Shown: positions 29,009 through 40,582, numbered from the stretch's first letter. The stretch: DNA of 64,000 nucleotides from Trichomonas vaginalis G3 (GCF_026262505.1 NC_067207.1:15964082-16028081), one strand, 5' to 3'. Notes: a model not told the origin generated them from the letters alone. Numbers and translations are program-made.

Positions 29009-30538
29009 CCTGCGCCAAAATTTATTGAATACAACTGAATATCCAGTCTTTTTTTTTATATTGTTCGGAAAAGGTACATTCACTATTTTTGACAAAATTT
29101 TAAATTTTCATGGGGTTGTAAATCTTATAATAACTAGATGAATAAGGAATAAATCCCAGTATGATGTGCATCATTATATTAAACACTATATGTAAGGCTG
29201 GTGATTCTATTAACACTTATGAAGATCTATAGTATTTGAGCAGATAAATTTGATAATTTCCAAAACTCTTATATTTCAAAATTAAAGTGTGCAAAAGCAT
29301 TTAAATGAGAGCAAAAAGAGAATGATGCTGCTAAAACTAGGTGTTAAATTCCAATTATTTCGCATCACAAGAACTACCCAGTAAATTCGGCCATCTTTTT
29401 TTGCAATTATTCTCTATTATACATATAATATAATGGTTAGGGTTTGGGGAAAAGTTACTAGAGAATTATTGACTTTTGAAATAATGCAGAATTTTACTTG
29501 AAGAAATCATTAAATTATGAGTTCCAAATTGCTAAGCATGACGAAGGATCATTAAATTTGCTGCAATTAAATACATTTATTGCAGAATTAAGATTATTGA
29601 AATTAAAAATTTGAAATATTGCCTTTTTGAATAAAAATTTAAATTTGATTATATAATCATGATAATATCTTATAGAAATTAAAAGAAAATATTTTAAACC
29701 ATTCAAATATTTTGAATGTCTTATCAATTTAAAATATTAAAAGATTGCTTGATTTTATCATCATTAGTTGTTATCAAAGTTTTCTTCTTTTGATGAACAA
29801 CAGTAAATGATTTGTTAATACCTTGTCTTCCTTTTACGCAGCAAAATCGAAAGTTATGATGATAATCTTGTACTCAATTTTGAAACTCTCTGATTTACAA
29901 GTAAGCATTCCTTTGGAAAAGCAGTCCTATTCTGTTTTCAAGATATTTTAAAGCCTCCATTTCATACAATGCGCAGATCTATTCGAAATTGCAAGAACTC
30001 TCAAGAAAAATGCTGCAGCAAAGAAGATTCCAAAGTTCCTAGCATCAAAAATTTACACCCTTAATACAACAGTTCAAGAGAAGCTCGATAAGAAAATATT
30101 TAACCATAAAGCTGGATATCATTCGATATTTACTATTGAATATAATAAAAAGTTAATTGTAACATATTTTACATGCTATTTGCTGACTCTGTTCCATTAG
30201 ATTACCATATATCTGTTTGAAATCTAAAAAATTTTACGATTTTAATCATGTGTTGTTGAAATCATATACCATTCTTAGCTAAAGTATAGTTTATGGGTCT
30301 GTCACCATCTAACTATATGAATTTTCAAAAATGTCAAATATGTTCATTTTTTCTGTATATTCAGCCACAATTTCATGTAGTTGTACTATTCAACTATTAT
30401 TTAATAATTTTATCGATTTAAATATATGATGAGATGCTTAGTTCTCCCGGAAATCGATTTTTAATCACAATTTTAACTTTCCAAAAAAAATTCGAAAATA
30501 AAAATTCCTCTCAATTTTCTAAGTTTTCGAGTAGGGGG
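29009..30538. other. Intergenic, possible decayed gene remnant
   Basis: Mostly AT-rich and featureless. Around 29980-30120 a plus-strand frame reads as coding-like lysine-rich helix (IARTLKKNAAAKKIPKFLAS) but is short and lacks a start. It may be a remnant of a host gene. No family recognised. Confidence 0.35.
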
Positions 30539-30903
30539 AATTTTAGCTAAAAGTGACACACCTGTAAAAAGTGACACAGCTGTGAAGGGTGTGATTACCG
30601 ATCGGTAATTTCGACAGTTGAGAATTTAAAATTTTTTATGGAACTGTTGCGAGTTTCATAAAGAATTTAAGGAATATAAGCAAAGATTTGAATCAAAATC
30701 TTAGACCTAAGCCGCTCGATTCGCTCGCGGCTTCCGCGAATTACAGATCAGCAAAGATTTGAATCAAAATCTTCGAACTAAGCCGATCGCTTCGCTCGCG
30801 GCTTTCTTTATTATTTTAAATTTGCATATTTCCATCAAAAGTTCATAAGGTAAAAAATTTCGTTTATTTTTACTAAGAAAAAAAAGGTTTTTGATAATAA
30901 ATT

Positions 30904-31258
30904 TATTTTATTTCGAAAAAGTAGCAATAATCGTAAAAGGGTATTGATAGGCTTGCTAAAGTAACTAATTTTAGCTGTCAAATACTTTTGTATTTTGAAG
31001 TAAATTAGTATAAATTTGTTTTTACTTTTATTTCGAAAAAGTAGCAATAATCGTAAAAGGGTATTGATAGGCTTGCTAAAGTAACTAATTTTAGCTGTCA
31101 AATACTTTTGTATTTTGAAGTAAATTAGTATAAATTTGTTTTTACTTTTATTTCGAAAAAGTAACAATAATCGTAAAAGGGTATTGATAGGCTTGCTAAA
31201 GTAACTAATTTTAGCTGTCAAATACTTTTGTATTTTGAAGTAAATTAGCATAAATTTG
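30904..31258. repeat. Tandem repeat, three units of 120 bp
   Basis: Units begin near 30904, 31024 and 31144 with period 120 and only two or three differences. The 138-codon open frame on the minus strand across it is simply the repeat translated three times, since the period is a multiple of three; it is not a gene. Confidence 0.9.
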
Positions 31259-31299
31259 ATATTATTTTAATTCCCTTTGAAAACATCAATTTTCCATAC

Positions 31300-31361
31300 A
31301 GAGGGAACGGGAATAGCATCCAATATTCCCTGAGAATGGTTGCGCATTCTCAGTTCCCTCT
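31300..31361. repeat. Perfect T-shaped (three-way junction) palindrome
   Basis: The outer stem AGAGGGAAC (31300-31308) pairs with 31353-31361. Inside, arm one GGGAATA (31309-31315) pairs with 31324-31330, and arm two TGAGAATG (31331-31338) pairs with 31345-31352. No base is left unpaired at the junction; only the two small loops are unpaired. Confidence 0.9.
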
Positions 31362-31438
31362 ATATTTCGAACGAAGCTCTCATCGGTCTTTTTTTTTAAT
31401 ACTAAACGTTTTTTTCCCTGTCACTTTTAGCTAAAATT

Positions 31439-31992
31439 TGGGTTTGCCAATTTTCGACTATATGAACTAAAGGAAATGGTACAAAATATTCTCTAAATCA
31501 TTTGCTAGTTTTATTTTATAAAAAATTGCTTTCTCTTATAAAATTTTAAATCGATATTATAGAAATTGAGTGTATGATATGTATTAAAGCATAGGCCGAA
31601 TAAATATAATGAACCATTGGAAATTTTAGTGGATCAGAAAGACACTTGCTGATATCCCTTGTAAATTTTATTGATACATTCGAGCAATCAATGTTATTAC
31701 TAATATTTCTACTGTATAAGTTTCTATTGACAAGTTCCTCAATATCCAAATAAGGAATTATCTATTGAAACATCATTCTAAAATTGAATTGTAGTTGGGA
31801 TCTTTGTCATTATCAAATTATTCATTAAATCAATGACAAAAACCATAGAAGCATTCAAATTTTAATAATATCCTTAATGAATATAGGCTATTGAAAGAAT
31901 CCATCTGAAATTCATCAATACTTAAAAATGGTCTTATTTTCGTTTCTTATTTGCAGTAACTCATTTTGATATCTTTTAGAAATTTTATTTTG
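31439..31992. other. Intergenic, upstream region of the coiled-coil gene
   Basis: No gene supported. CTCATTTTGATATC (from 31960) is an initiator-like sequence about 30 bases before the ATG at 31993. Confidence 0.5.
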
Positions 31993-34900
31993 ATGTTTCC
32001 GAAGTCTCAAACAAGTGATTCTGGATCAAACCGGTCACTTGTTGTAGAATTTAATCAAAGAAAGACTTCCTTTTTACAATCACTGGAGACTATACTCTCT
32101 GCAATTTCATCCGATCAATACGTTAATCAAATGTTTAGAGATACTACATCTTCTTTTTATATACCAGATAGAGTTTGTGAACTAGTATTTCAGTATTTGT
32201 ACGATGAACGTGAAAAATACATTTTATCTCTACAAGATGAAATAGCAGAATTGAAATCTCAATTAAAACAAGCAGATGCTTCAAAAATTACAGAATTAGG
32301 AGAAAAATTACTTGATGCAACTTCTATTCATGCCGAAAAGGAAGCTCAGCAACGTGGCTGCATAAAAATGTTAAAAGCACAAATTTCAGAATTACAAAAA
32401 AACTCTATACCGCAAATTGCAATGTCATTTTCTGCAGGCTCTGGTGCTAAATCTCTTAAAGATGACTGCAAAATACTCAAACAATTGATTTTTAGTTATG
32501 TATCTCAAATGCAATCCGATATCCATACAGCAAGAATTGTTGCAACAGCATTAAAAAGGGCATGCGATAAGAAAACAAGAAAAGTGATCAGAAAACTACG
32601 CGAATTAGCTGAAATTCATATTCCTGAGTTACAAACTCAAATTACTCAACATGAATCTACTGAACAACAGTTAAAAGATTCAATGAAAGAGATGAGAGCC
32701 ACTTCTCTTGAAAAAGAGAAAAGATTTCAAGAAGAAATTTTAAAACTCAAGGATGAAATTCGATCACTTCAAGACAATAATAAGATGCTCGAAGAACAAA
32801 ATAAGCTATTAGAAGAATCAGTGAAAGATATCCATACAGAAAGTCAGAATATTTTAGAAAATGATAATGATACTATAAAACTGAATCAAGAACTTGCAGT
32901 AAAAGATGCTCAACTTGAAGCAAAGGATATTGAGATCTTAAAATTACGAAATGCTTTATATACAGAAAATCAAAAATTTACAACCGCATATTCTCAAACA
33001 GAAAACAGAGATAGCCCATTAGCAGAAGAAATCAAGACACTTACACTTACTATGAGCCAATTAAAAGATGAAAATACTCGAAATCAAGAAAAACTCAAGA
33101 AATTCAAGGACGATAAGCTGAAACTTAAGCAGGCATTGCACCAAAACGAATTAGATCGTGTTAAAGATGAAAATAAGTATAAACCGCAAATAAATGATTT
33201 AAATACGAAAATTTCAAATCTTCAGAAAGAACTTGAAAATGCCAAAGATACAATCGATGCAAAGCAAAAGAAGATCAGTACTATGTACGAGCGCATGAAA
33301 GCACCACTTCTTGAACAAAATCAAAAAATTAATCAATTAGAATCTTTAATTGATACATTAAATGCCAAAAATGGCAAACAAAAAGACTCAATCAAGCTAC
33401 TTAAAGACAGAATTTCACAGTTCCAAGATAATAATTCGAAATTACAAGCAAAAATTGCAAAATTAGAAGCAACCGCAAAGATTCATGAGAATGAGAAGGA
33501 AACTTTGAACAGTAAGATAGACTATCTCAGTAAAGAAAACAATATCAAAGAAGACACCGTTAAAAAAGTTCAAGATGCAAATCAATCTCTTAAAGAATAC
33601 AAAGAAACAGCAACAAAGCAGATCACTGATAATACCCAAAAGTTCCAAGAGATTCTGGATGAAAATCAAAGCTATAGAGAGAAAAATGCCGAATTATCCA
33701 GAAAATTATTAGAATCTCAAAAGCAAATTGATGATTTGATTAACGGATTCAATGACAAGGACCAGCAAATCAAAGGAATCAAAGGCGAAGCAGGCACTGT
33801 GAAGCAAAAAATCAAAGAATTATTGGATGAAAACTCCAAACTCAAGAACAAGATCTCAGAACTCGACCAAAGTCTCAAGAACTCGCAAACTGCACAGAAA
33901 CAAACAACATTGAAGACGCAGGAACAATTAAAACAAAATGATTCACTTCAAAACATTTTAGAAGACAAAAATTCCGAATTACTTTCATTGAAAGAACTTA
34001 ATTCAACAAATGAAAACCAGATAAACAAACTCAAAACTAAACTTGATAATCTCCAAAAAGAAAATGATGAATTAAAGGTTAGTTTACAAAAAGTGACAGA
34101 AAGAAATGATGAACTTGAAAATACTACGATTAAAAGTGACAAAGCCAATGATTTGATACAAGAGAATATGACATTAAAGAGTCAAATGAAAGATGCCAAG
34201 AACGAGAATGCAAAAACAATGAATGAAATGAAACAAATACAGCTAGAAAATGAATTATTAAAACAAAATCAACAAAATCTTGAAAAAGAAATTAAAGAAA
34301 ATATTCAAAATAATTTGGATTTGCAGAACAAATTAAATAAAATCGAATGGGATAATAAGATTGTATCAGATAAATTAGCTAAAGAAAAATCATCATTAGA
34401 ACTTCAAAATGAAAATCTTCAAAATCAAAATAAATTATTGAATGAAAATCATCAAAAAGTGACAGAAGAAAATTTGGCAATTTCACAAAAATTGAATGAT
34501 CTTAATAACCTAAATAAGATGTGCCAAGATGAATTACAGAGTACTAGTTTAACACTACAAAGAAAAGAAAAAGAACTCGAAGATCTCAAACAGAAGATGG
34601 AAAATTTGGAGAAAGAGTTTTATGATGTTAAAACTGAAAAAATGTCAATGGAAAACAAGATTTTTGACTTGGAGAAAGAAAGTAAAAATCAAAATGACAA
34701 CATGAATAAGATAATAGAAGACAAAGATCTTCAAATTAAAGATCTCCGAACTAAAAATGAAAAATTGACAGAAGAAAATTCGAATCTTCAAAACAAAGAA
34801 AAAGAAAACAAAAACTTACAAAGTAGAAATCAAATTGTTGAAAAAGAAAACACAGAGTTATCACAAAAGATTAGTTCTCAAAATGAAAGAATCAATGAAT

Positions 34901-37900
34901 TAGAAAACGCTGTTTCTACCCTTCAAAATCAAATTTTGGAAAATGACGATAAATCTCAAAAAGTGACAGAACAAACCGCCAAAGATTTGATTGCTGCAAA
35001 TTCATCACTTAAACAGATGACTTATCAAAACGAGCTTCTTCAAAGGAAACAAAATGAAATGGAAAATGATTTAGATGAGAAGTCATCAAGAATCAAAGAT
35101 CTCGAGGATGAAAATGATGATTTACAAAAAGAAATTCTTGAATTACAAAATGAAAACAGAAAAATTTCATCAAATTACGAGAAAATCTCCAAAGAAAATA
35201 ATCGTATTGAAATGGAGATGAAACAGATCAAAGATGAAAATGAATCTAATAAACAAAAATTAGTAGATAACACTAAAAAGCATGAAGAGGAAAAAATGAA
35301 TTTAATAAATAACGCAAAAAGTGACAAATCTAAAATTGACGGTTTGACAAAAGATATTTCCATGTTAAATTCTAACATTAAGCTTCTACAAGATGAGAAC
35401 TCTAAACTTGATAATGAGAATTCACAATTAGAAAATGAAATAAAGAAGTTAACAGAAGACTTACAAAAACAAAATGAAAAAATTAATGATAATCAAAATT
35501 TGTTGCAAAATGTAACAAATGAAAACAAGAAGCTCAAAGACAAGAATGAACTTCTTTTTAAAGAAAATGAACAAATTAAGAATTTAATGCAAGACAAAAT
35601 CAATGAAAACAACTCTCTCAAAGAAAAGCAAATTGAAATGGAAAATGATTTAAACACTGAAAAACTAAACAATGAAAGATTGGTCGGAAGATTGAAAGAA
35701 ATAGAAAATCATAACAAATCAAAGAAAGATAATACTGCTAAAGAAAATGCAAAGTTAACACAAAACAACAAAGCTTTGGCAAATGAAAACTTCGAGTTGA
35801 AACAGAAAGTTGCAAATTTGGATCAAGAATTATCAGATGTCAAAAATAAATTTGATAAAATGTCATCTCAAATTTCTGAGTCAGAAAAAGAAGTTCAACA
35901 AAATGCTGCTGAGTTTAGACAAATTAAAGCAAAGAATGAAAGTCTTAACAAAGAAGTCCAATTTTTGAACGATTTAGTTACAAATCTGAAACAACAAAAT
36001 GATGATTTGAGGAATAAGAAAGAAGAATTAAATACAACTTTCAGTGAAGATATTGATAACATATCAAATGAACTTCGAGAAATCAAAACACAAAATGAAT
36101 TCCTGAGAAAAGAAAATGAAGAAATGAAGAATCAAAGTCAATTAACAAAAGCAGATAATGACAAGTTGAAAGAAGAAAATCAAAACCAAAAGGAGATAAA
36201 CACAAAGTCATTGATGAAAATAAATGAATTAGAAAAGCTAAACAAACAAATCAATGATGAAATGGCTAAAATCCAAAATAATTTACAAAACTTGACACAA
36301 GAAAAAGAAGAAAATGATTCGAAACAGGATGAAATCATCAAAGAATATGAACAAGAAAATGAAACTCTCAGATCTGAGAACCAAAACTTTGAAACCAAAA
36401 TCAAAGTATTGGAAAAAGAAAATAAACTTAATGTTTTCTCATTGCAAAAAGTTACAAAAGAAAAAGAAGATTTAGCTGAGAAACTAAAGAATCAAAAAGA
36501 AGTCAATGAAACATTAGAAAAGGCTAAAGAAGACTTAGAAACAGAAAATAATAATTTGAAGCTAAATGAAGATAAAATTAAGCAGATTTTGTCAGAAAAT
36601 GAAAATCTCAAACAGAAATTAAATGATTTACAAAAAGAAAATAATGATTTGGTTAATGAATCAAATGATATCAAGCAAAAACAAAAAGAAGAAATGGAGA
36701 GTTCCAAAGAAAACCAAAATCAAAAAGAGAAACTTGAAAATGATCTTAATGATTTGCAAAAGAACTTTGATGAACTTCAAAAATCTTATTCTGATCTTTT
36801 GGAGAAATATAAGGCTGAAAATGATCAAAAAGAAAGTCAATTTAACAATGTGAATTCCAATCTCAAGCAAAGCAATTATCAAAATGATTTATTACAAAGG
36901 AAATTGAAAGATTTGGAGGAAGAAATGAAAAACGATAAAGAGAAAATTGACACTTTACAAAACCGAAATGAAGAATTGGAAAATTTGTTTGGAAACATGA
37001 AAATAGAAAATTCTTCAGCTTTGGCAAACTCTGACAAGTTGACAAAGGAAAATGAAGCTCTTAAATCAGAGAATCTTTCATTGAAACAAACCAACAATGA
37101 AATTACAACTAAAAACAAAGAATTATCTATTGAACTCGAAAAAATCAAACAAAACTTGGAAGAAAATCAAAATTCTTATGAAAATGTTTTCAAAGAGAAG
37201 AGTGATATCAAAGAGAAACTTGATCAACTCATTCAAGAAACCAATGATCAGAAAGCAGCTAATAAAAACTTGTTAAAAGAAAAAGAAACATTAGAAGAAA
37301 CTCAAAAACAAAATCAAAAAGAAATAGAAAATTTGATACAAAAAGTGACAAAACTCAAAGCTAAAAATGACTTTTTGAAGGAAAATATCACTGAAAGTAA
37401 GAGTAAATTACAAGGAGAAATCATCAAACTGAAAGAAGACTTAGCTACTATGACTCAAAAATCAAATGAAGAAAAACAAGCACAAGAAAACGAATTATCA
37501 AATCTGAAAATTGAACATGAGCATTTGATAAATAACTTTGATTTATTAACAAAAGGAAATGAAAATCTTAAACAAAAGATAGGAAATTTGACTCAAGAAA
37601 ATATGGAAAGCAAGAAAGAAATTGCACAAATTTTGTTGGAAAAAACAACTTTGCAGAATCAAAATGATTCATTGCAAAATGAAATAGAGAATTTAGAGAA
37701 AACTATTGAAAAGCAGAAACAAGATTCTGTTGAAATCAAGTCTAAGTTCGATCAAATGTTATCAGAAATGAAGAATAAAATGGAGAAAAATAAAGCAGAA
37801 AATGATGAAAAATTGCAAAAAGTTGAAGAAGAAAAATCAAACTTGCAAAAAGAAAACGAAGAAATAAGAGAGAAGATCAATAAATTACAAGAAGAAAATG

Positions 37901-40491
37901 ATGAAATGAAGGAGAATTTCAACGAAAGCCAAATAATGAATGAGAGTTTTGCAAAAGAAGATAACGAGAAATCTCTTTACATTGAGAAGGTTTCGAAACA
38001 AAACGCAGAACTCCAAAATGATTTGAAACAATTAACAAAAGAAAACAAAAATTTGGCTAAACAGAATGAAAATCTCAAGAATTCATTCGAGAAATTGAAA
38101 TCTGAAACTGATATTTTGCAAAAGAACTTTGATGATTTGCAAACCAAATTTAATGATTTGTTTGATGATAATGAACAAAAAGCTTCCGAATTAGAAGTCG
38201 TTAAAAGTGAAAATTCCAAACAATTTGCAAAGATAAATGAACAAAAACAACAACTTGATAATCTGATAAAAGAAAATTCATCTCTGAAAGTAAGAAATGA
38301 ATTAATCGCTAAAAATGAGCAAAAAGTGTCCGAAGAAAATGAAAATCTTAGGACAGAAAATGAGAAAATGAAGAAAGAAATAATAGAGTATGACGAAAAA
38401 TCCCAGATTTTGCAAAATGAAAACAAAAAATTGTCACTTTTGAACGATAATTTACAGAAAGATTTGCAAAACAAAATCACAGAAAATGACAATTTGAAGA
38501 ACATGAATTCGAATCTCAAAAACGACAAAACGAATTTGGGTAACAAATCGGAAATATTTGAGAATCAAATCAAGGAAATTTCTGCTTCATTAAACAAACT
38601 TAAATCCGAAAATGAAAGTTTGGAGAAAGAAAAAGAAAGTTTAACTGAAGAAAATAAGAAACTCAAAAGTGAAAATCAAAGTCAATCTTCTGAATTAGAA
38701 AAGGTTAAATCCGAGAATACTTCAATGAAAAATGAAGTTGAAAAGCTTGCAAATGAGAAATCAGAACTAAATAAGAAGATTTCTGATCTACAAGAACAAA
38801 TTGATAAACTTACAAAAGAAAAGAATGATTTATCAAAGCAAAATGAAGAACTCGTAAAAGGAAATGAAACAGAAAAGGCTAAAAACGAAAAGTCATCAGC
38901 TGATTTGAATGATTTCATGAATGAAAACAAACAAATTCTAGCTGATAACAATCGTATGAAAGAAGAAATCCAAAACCTCAAATTATCAGCAGAAAAGTGC
39001 CAGAATGAAGTGAACAGAGTTCTGGAGGAACTTGGAAAAGTAGTCGAAATCAAGAGTTTATCTGAGATTCCAATTCTATTTATAGAAAATAAAGAGAAAA
39101 TGGAATCAACACTCAAACTCCTAGATAACATTAAATCTTTGATAAAATGTGAATCAAATACATCAAACAACGAAATTCCTTTGAAGATTCAGAACATTTT
39201 GAATGATAGTGATCATTTTGCCAACATTGTTGCAAAAATCAAAAAAATTTTGCCTGAAATAACTTCAGTCGATTCTCTTCCGATCAAAGTCCAAATAATG
39301 AAAGACAAATTAACCGAATTTGAGGAGCTTAATGATAAAGCTTTGAATGTTGCCAATGCGAGATCAATTCATGAATTGCCGAATCTAATTTCGAAGTTGA
39401 AACAGATTTCATCGAATTTCGAAGATAGAGAAACAAATATTCAATCTCTTCTCGATTCATATTCCTTTGATGAACTTCCTGCCGAACTAAGCCGTCTTTT
39501 GAAGGAGAATACTGATCAAAAAGCTCTTTTGAGGTCAATTTCTTCAATAATTAATAGTGAAAACATTTTGGAGAGATGTTCCGAACTAATTGAAATAGAA
39601 CAATCCATGGAAAGACTAAAGAAAATGTGCAGCGCAATTTCTTCAGTTGACGACGATAGAAAAATTGAAGGAATTTTGATCGACCTCAAAAACAAAATTG
39701 ATGAAAAAGAGAGAACAATTCAAACAAGCGAAGCATTGATTCCTCCTTCTTTTGAAGGCGACTTACCTAAAAAGGTTTTGCAGATGAAGAACAAAATTAT
39801 CGAATATGAGCAGAAAATTTCTCAGTTTGTAAACGCAATTGGCGGCGGAGATCCAATCAGTTCTTCTAGAAAAATACTGGAGAGTTTTAACAATTCAAAC
39901 TCTCTTTTGACCGAGGTTATAAGAATCCTCAAATCTGATCCTAATATTACATTAACTTATCCTTTCTCTCCTTCTTTCTCTGCTCAAATAATCGAAGACT
40001 GTCACAATTTGATCAGAAAATTAGAGAATTCTGTAAAATCAATTAATACTGTTTTGAATGAATGCAAAGGAAATGGATACTCAGGTGATGATTTACAAGA
40101 AGCGGTTCACTATTTAGTGAATCATCTTGTTGAAATCGAAAGAAGGAAGTCTATAGAAAAGCATGTCAATGAAATAGGAGAATTGCGAAAGATTCATTCG
40201 CAGGAAGTTTCAATTTTAACCCAAAATAAAGAGAAGACCATGGAACAAGTAAAGAAATGCAGAGAACAAATCATTGCTTTGGAAAAGCAATTCCAAGCAA
40301 AGGAAGATAATTATATTAATGACTTGGAAAACCTCAAAACTGAACAGTATTCTTTATCTGATAAACTTAGAAAGCAACAACGAATCAAAGATGAGTTAAT
40401 CACTTTTGTTTCAGGGAAACCAGCAGACATTGAATTCTTGAGTGTTAATTTAAGTGATATTGAAAAGAAATCTATTAATCTCAAAATTTAA
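31993..40491 (+). CDS. Giant coiled-coil protein (2832 residues)
   Basis: First ATG is at 31993 (the frame is open from 31966 but with no ATG). Residues 1-75 form a small folded-looking N-terminal region (SLVVEFNQRKTSFLQSLETI). From about 80 to 2360 the protein is almost continuous Glu/Lys/Asn/Gln-rich heptad coiled coil with recurrent blocks such as LQKENxxL and NELLQRKxxxxE. A clearer repeat, SxLKQxxYQNxLLQRK, occurs at least twice, around 35010 and 36860. Residues 2380-2660 contain shorter, more globular repeats (SLSEIPILFIENKEKM, SIHELPNLISKLKQ, SFDELPAELSRLLKE). No GRIP, kinase or membrane segment seen. Proteins of this look were annotated in trichomonads as viral A-type inclusion-like; a golgin, centrosomal or cytoskeletal tether is more plausible. 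Its last 200 codons are duplicated at 45792. Confidence 0.9.
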   Translation: MFPKSQTSDSGSNRSLVVEFNQRKTSFLQSLETILSAISSDQYVNQMFRDTTSSFYIPDRVCELVFQYLYDEREKYILSLQDEIAELKSQLKQADASKITELGEKLLDATSIHAEKEAQQRGCIKMLKAQISELQKNSIPQIAMSFSAGSGAKSLKDDCKILKQLIFSYVSQMQSDIHTARIVATALKRACDKKTRKVIRKLRELAEIHIPELQTQITQHESTEQQLKDSMKEMRATSLEKEKRFQEEILKLKDEIRSLQDNNKMLEEQNKLLEESVKDIHTESQNILENDNDTIKLNQELAVKDAQLEAKDIEILKLRNALYTENQKFTTAYSQTENRDSPLAEEIKTLTLTMSQLKDENTRNQEKLKKFKDDKLKLKQALHQNELDRVKDENKYKPQINDLNTKISNLQKELENAKDTIDAKQKKISTMYERMKAPLLEQNQKINQLESLIDTLNAKNGKQKDSIKLLKDRISQFQDNNSKLQAKIAKLEATAKIHENEKETLNSKIDYLSKENNIKEDTVKKVQDANQSLKEYKETATKQITDNTQKFQEILDENQSYREKNAELSRKLLESQKQIDDLINGFNDKDQQIKGIKGEAGTVKQKIKELLDENSKLKNKISELDQSLKNSQTAQKQTTLKTQEQLKQNDSLQNILEDKNSELLSLKELNSTNENQINKLKTKLDNLQKENDELKVSLQKVTERNDELENTTIKSDKANDLIQENMTLKSQMKDAKNENAKTMNEMKQIQLENELLKQNQQNLEKEIKENIQNNLDLQNKLNKIEWDNKIVSDKLAKEKSSLELQNENLQNQNKLLNENHQKVTEENLAISQKLNDLNNLNKMCQDELQSTSLTLQRKEKELEDLKQKMENLEKEFYDVKTEKMSMENKIFDLEKESKNQNDNMNKIIEDKDLQIKDLRTKNEKLTEENSNLQNKEKENKNLQSRNQIVEKENTELSQKISSQNERINELENAVSTLQNQILENDDKSQKVTEQTAKDLIAANSSLKQMTYQNELLQRKQNEMENDLDEKSSRIKDLEDENDDLQKEILELQNENRKISSNYEKISKENNRIEMEMKQIKDENESNKQKLVDNTKKHEEEKMNLINNAKSDKSKIDGLTKDISMLNSNIKLLQDENSKLDNENSQLENEIKKLTEDLQKQNEKINDNQNLLQNVTNENKKLKDKNELLFKENEQIKNLMQDKINENNSLKEKQIEMENDLNTEKLNNERLVGRLKEIENHNKSKKDNTAKENAKLTQNNKALANENFELKQKVANLDQELSDVKNKFDKMSSQISESEKEVQQNAAEFRQIKAKNESLNKEVQFLNDLVTNLKQQNDDLRNKKEELNTTFSEDIDNISNELREIKTQNEFLRKENEEMKNQSQLTKADNDKLKEENQNQKEINTKSLMKINELEKLNKQINDEMAKIQNNLQNLTQEKEENDSKQDEIIKEYEQENETLRSENQNFETKIKVLEKENKLNVFSLQKVTKEKEDLAEKLKNQKEVNETLEKAKEDLETENNNLKLNEDKIKQILSENENLKQKLNDLQKENNDLVNESNDIKQKQKEEMESSKENQNQKEKLENDLNDLQKNFDELQKSYSDLLEKYKAENDQKESQFNNVNSNLKQSNYQNDLLQRKLKDLEEEMKNDKEKIDTLQNRNEELENLFGNMKIENSSALANSDKLTKENEALKSENLSLKQTNNEITTKNKELSIELEKIKQNLEENQNSYENVFKEKSDIKEKLDQLIQETNDQKAANKNLLKEKETLEETQKQNQKEIENLIQKVTKLKAKNDFLKENITESKSKLQGEIIKLKEDLATMTQKSNEEKQAQENELSNLKIEHEHLINNFDLLTKGNENLKQKIGNLTQENMESKKEIAQILLEKTTLQNQNDSLQNEIENLEKTIEKQKQDSVEIKSKFDQMLSEMKNKMEKNKAENDEKLQKVEEEKSNLQKENEEIREKINKLQEENDEMKENFNESQIMNESFAKEDNEKSLYIEKVSKQNAELQNDLKQLTKENKNLAKQNENLKNSFEKLKSETDILQKNFDDLQTKFNDLFDDNEQKASELEVVKSENSKQFAKINEQKQQLDNLIKENSSLKVRNELIAKNEQKVSEENENLRTENEKMKKEIIEYDEKSQILQNENKKLSLLNDNLQKDLQNKITENDNLKNMNSNLKNDKTNLGNKSEIFENQIKEISASLNKLKSENESLEKEKESLTEENKKLKSENQSQSSELEKVKSENTSMKNEVEKLANEKSELNKKISDLQEQIDKLTKEKNDLSKQNEELVKGNETEKAKNEKSSADLNDFMNENKQILADNNRMKEEIQNLKLSAEKCQNEVNRVLEELGKVVEIKSLSEIPILFIENKEKMESTLKLLDNIKSLIKCESNTSNNEIPLKIQNILNDSDHFANIVAKIKKILPEITSVDSLPIKVQIMKDKLTEFEELNDKALNVANARSIHELPNLISKLKQISSNFEDRETNIQSLLDSYSFDELPAELSRLLKENTDQKALLRSISSIINSENILERCSELIEIEQSMERLKKMCSAISSVDDDRKIEGILIDLKNKIDEKERTIQTSEALIPPSFEGDLPKKVLQMKNKIIEYEQKISQFVNAIGGGDPISSSRKILESFNNSNSLLTEVIRILKSDPNITLTYPFSPSFSAQIIEDCHNLIRKLENSVKSINTVLNECKGNGYSGDDLQEAVHYLVNHLVEIERRKSIEKHVNEIGELRKIHSQEVSILTQNKEKTMEQVKKCREQIIALEKQFQAKEDNYINDLENLKTEQYSLSDKLRKQQRIKDELITFVSGKPADIEFLSVNLSDIEKKSINLKI

Positions 40492-40582
40492 ATAAATTGT
40501 TTGTATTTTTATTATAATTTTACCTGTTTTATATTCAACCAAAATAATTGTGTATATAAGAGTAATAATGTTGAATAATTGG

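Larger units (their letters stand above)
30539..31438. mobile_element. Small non-coding element with perfect 20-bp terminal inverted repeats
   Basis: AATTTTAGCTAAAAGTGACA (30539-30558) is exactly inverted at 31419-31438. Inside are a 16-bp palindrome ATTACCGATCGGTAAT (30594-30609), two copies of a unit with a GC-rich hairpin (AAGCCG...GCGGCTT, near 30709 and 30779), a 3x120-bp tandem repeat and a T-shaped three-way palindrome (31300-31361). No real gene. No target duplication seen. Resembles a MITE-like element, perhaps a mosaic. Confidence 0.65.

Noticed and set aside
30835-31251. 138-codon frame on the minus strand
   Set aside because: It is the same 40-residue peptide three times, from a 120-bp tandem repeat whose length happens to be divisible by three.
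36623-39170. Long minus-strand open frames inside the giant coiled-coil gene
   Set aside because: Phe/Ser/Leu-rich antisense shadows of Glu/Lys/Asn codons, a usual by-product of coiled-coil genes.
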